Shown: positions 17,776 to 17,811 of the stretch, in pieces | Layout of the letters: the number at the start of each line of letters is the position of its first letter | Position numbering within the stretch: the stretch's first letter is position 1 | From: Rodentolepis nana | Taxonomy: Eukaryota > Platyhelminthes > Cestoda > Cyclophyllidea > Hymenolepididae | Assembly (NCBI GenBank): GCA_900617975.1 | Contig: UZAE01013449.1 | Coordinates: 4,612 to 22,422 of the forward strand | Reading direction: 5' to 3' | DNA length: 17,811 bases | The notes under the pieces: generated by a model | The model's input: the letters and a program-made list of their open reading frames with translations, nothing else | Databases searched by the model: none | Told to the model about the DNA's origin: nothing | Translations under genes and position numbers: made by a program

Positions 17776-17811
17776 ATTTATTTATTTATTTATATCAAAT
17801 GGCAGGCGTTT
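17776..17811 (-). mobile_element. SINE-like retroposon, antisense, cut by window end
   Basis: ATTTATTTATTTATTTATAT followed by CAAATGGCAGGCGTTT is the tail end of another antisense copy. The rest lies beyond the window. Confidence 0.9.

Overview
The window is animal nuclear DNA. It carries an intron-containing gene with canonical GT-AG junctions, five of whose exons join in frame to give the C-terminal part of a MAGUK scaffold protein. The rest is AT-rich DNA crowded with copies of one short retroposon. The organism cannot be fixed from the sequence alone. A metazoan is certain, because MAGUKs of this type are animal proteins. A flatworm, perhaps a cestode with a large repeat-rich genome, is my guess from the mix of introns under 100 bases with long repeat-filled ones and the diverged protein; I hold this loosely.

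Bases 1-6254 (+ strand) hold the 3' end of a PALS1/MPP5/Stardust-like gene: the last bases of one exon (1-9), then exons 109-294, 1648-1884, 1978-2177, 5483-5605 and 5973-6254 with the stop at 6252-6254. The joined part gives about 341 residues: a basic HOOK-like linker, a complete guanylate-kinase-like (GK) domain and a tail of about 35 residues. The SH3, PDZ and L27 domains expected upstream are outside the window. The GK domain lacks the ATP P-loop, as in other MAGUKs, and has also lost the arginines that normally hold phosphate, which is less usual.

From about 4.2 kb to the end there are at least eight near-complete copies (about 315-330 bp) of a SINE-like retroposon in both orientations, plus fragments and one copy cut by the window edge. 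The sense strand starts GGGGTGTGCGATAGACTTACC and ends GCCATTTGAAATAAATAAA. Several copies have clear target-site duplications (13-19 bp), which fix the element ends. I do not recognise the family. One antisense copy sits in intron 4 of the PALS1-like gene beside a 71-bp duplication of its own flank. The others lie downstream of the gene.

The most unusual locus is 12519-14065. Perfect 14-bp direct repeats enclose one SINE insertion that has grown from about 324 bp to 1519 bp. Its sub-segments are repeated in runs, in the same order as they occur in the element: a run of 40-bp units, then mixed units, then thirteen copies of the head segment. It looks like a stuttered reverse-transcription product or an in-place expansion. 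Part of it was duplicated recently (127 bp identical, 178 bp apart). The long repetitive open frames there are by-products of the repeats, not genes.

The remaining stretches (7238-8683, 10227-12518, 14066-14642, 14993-16378, 16701-17189, 17540-17775) are AT-rich with no gene I can support. They contain several long poly(C) runs and one imperfect hairpin.
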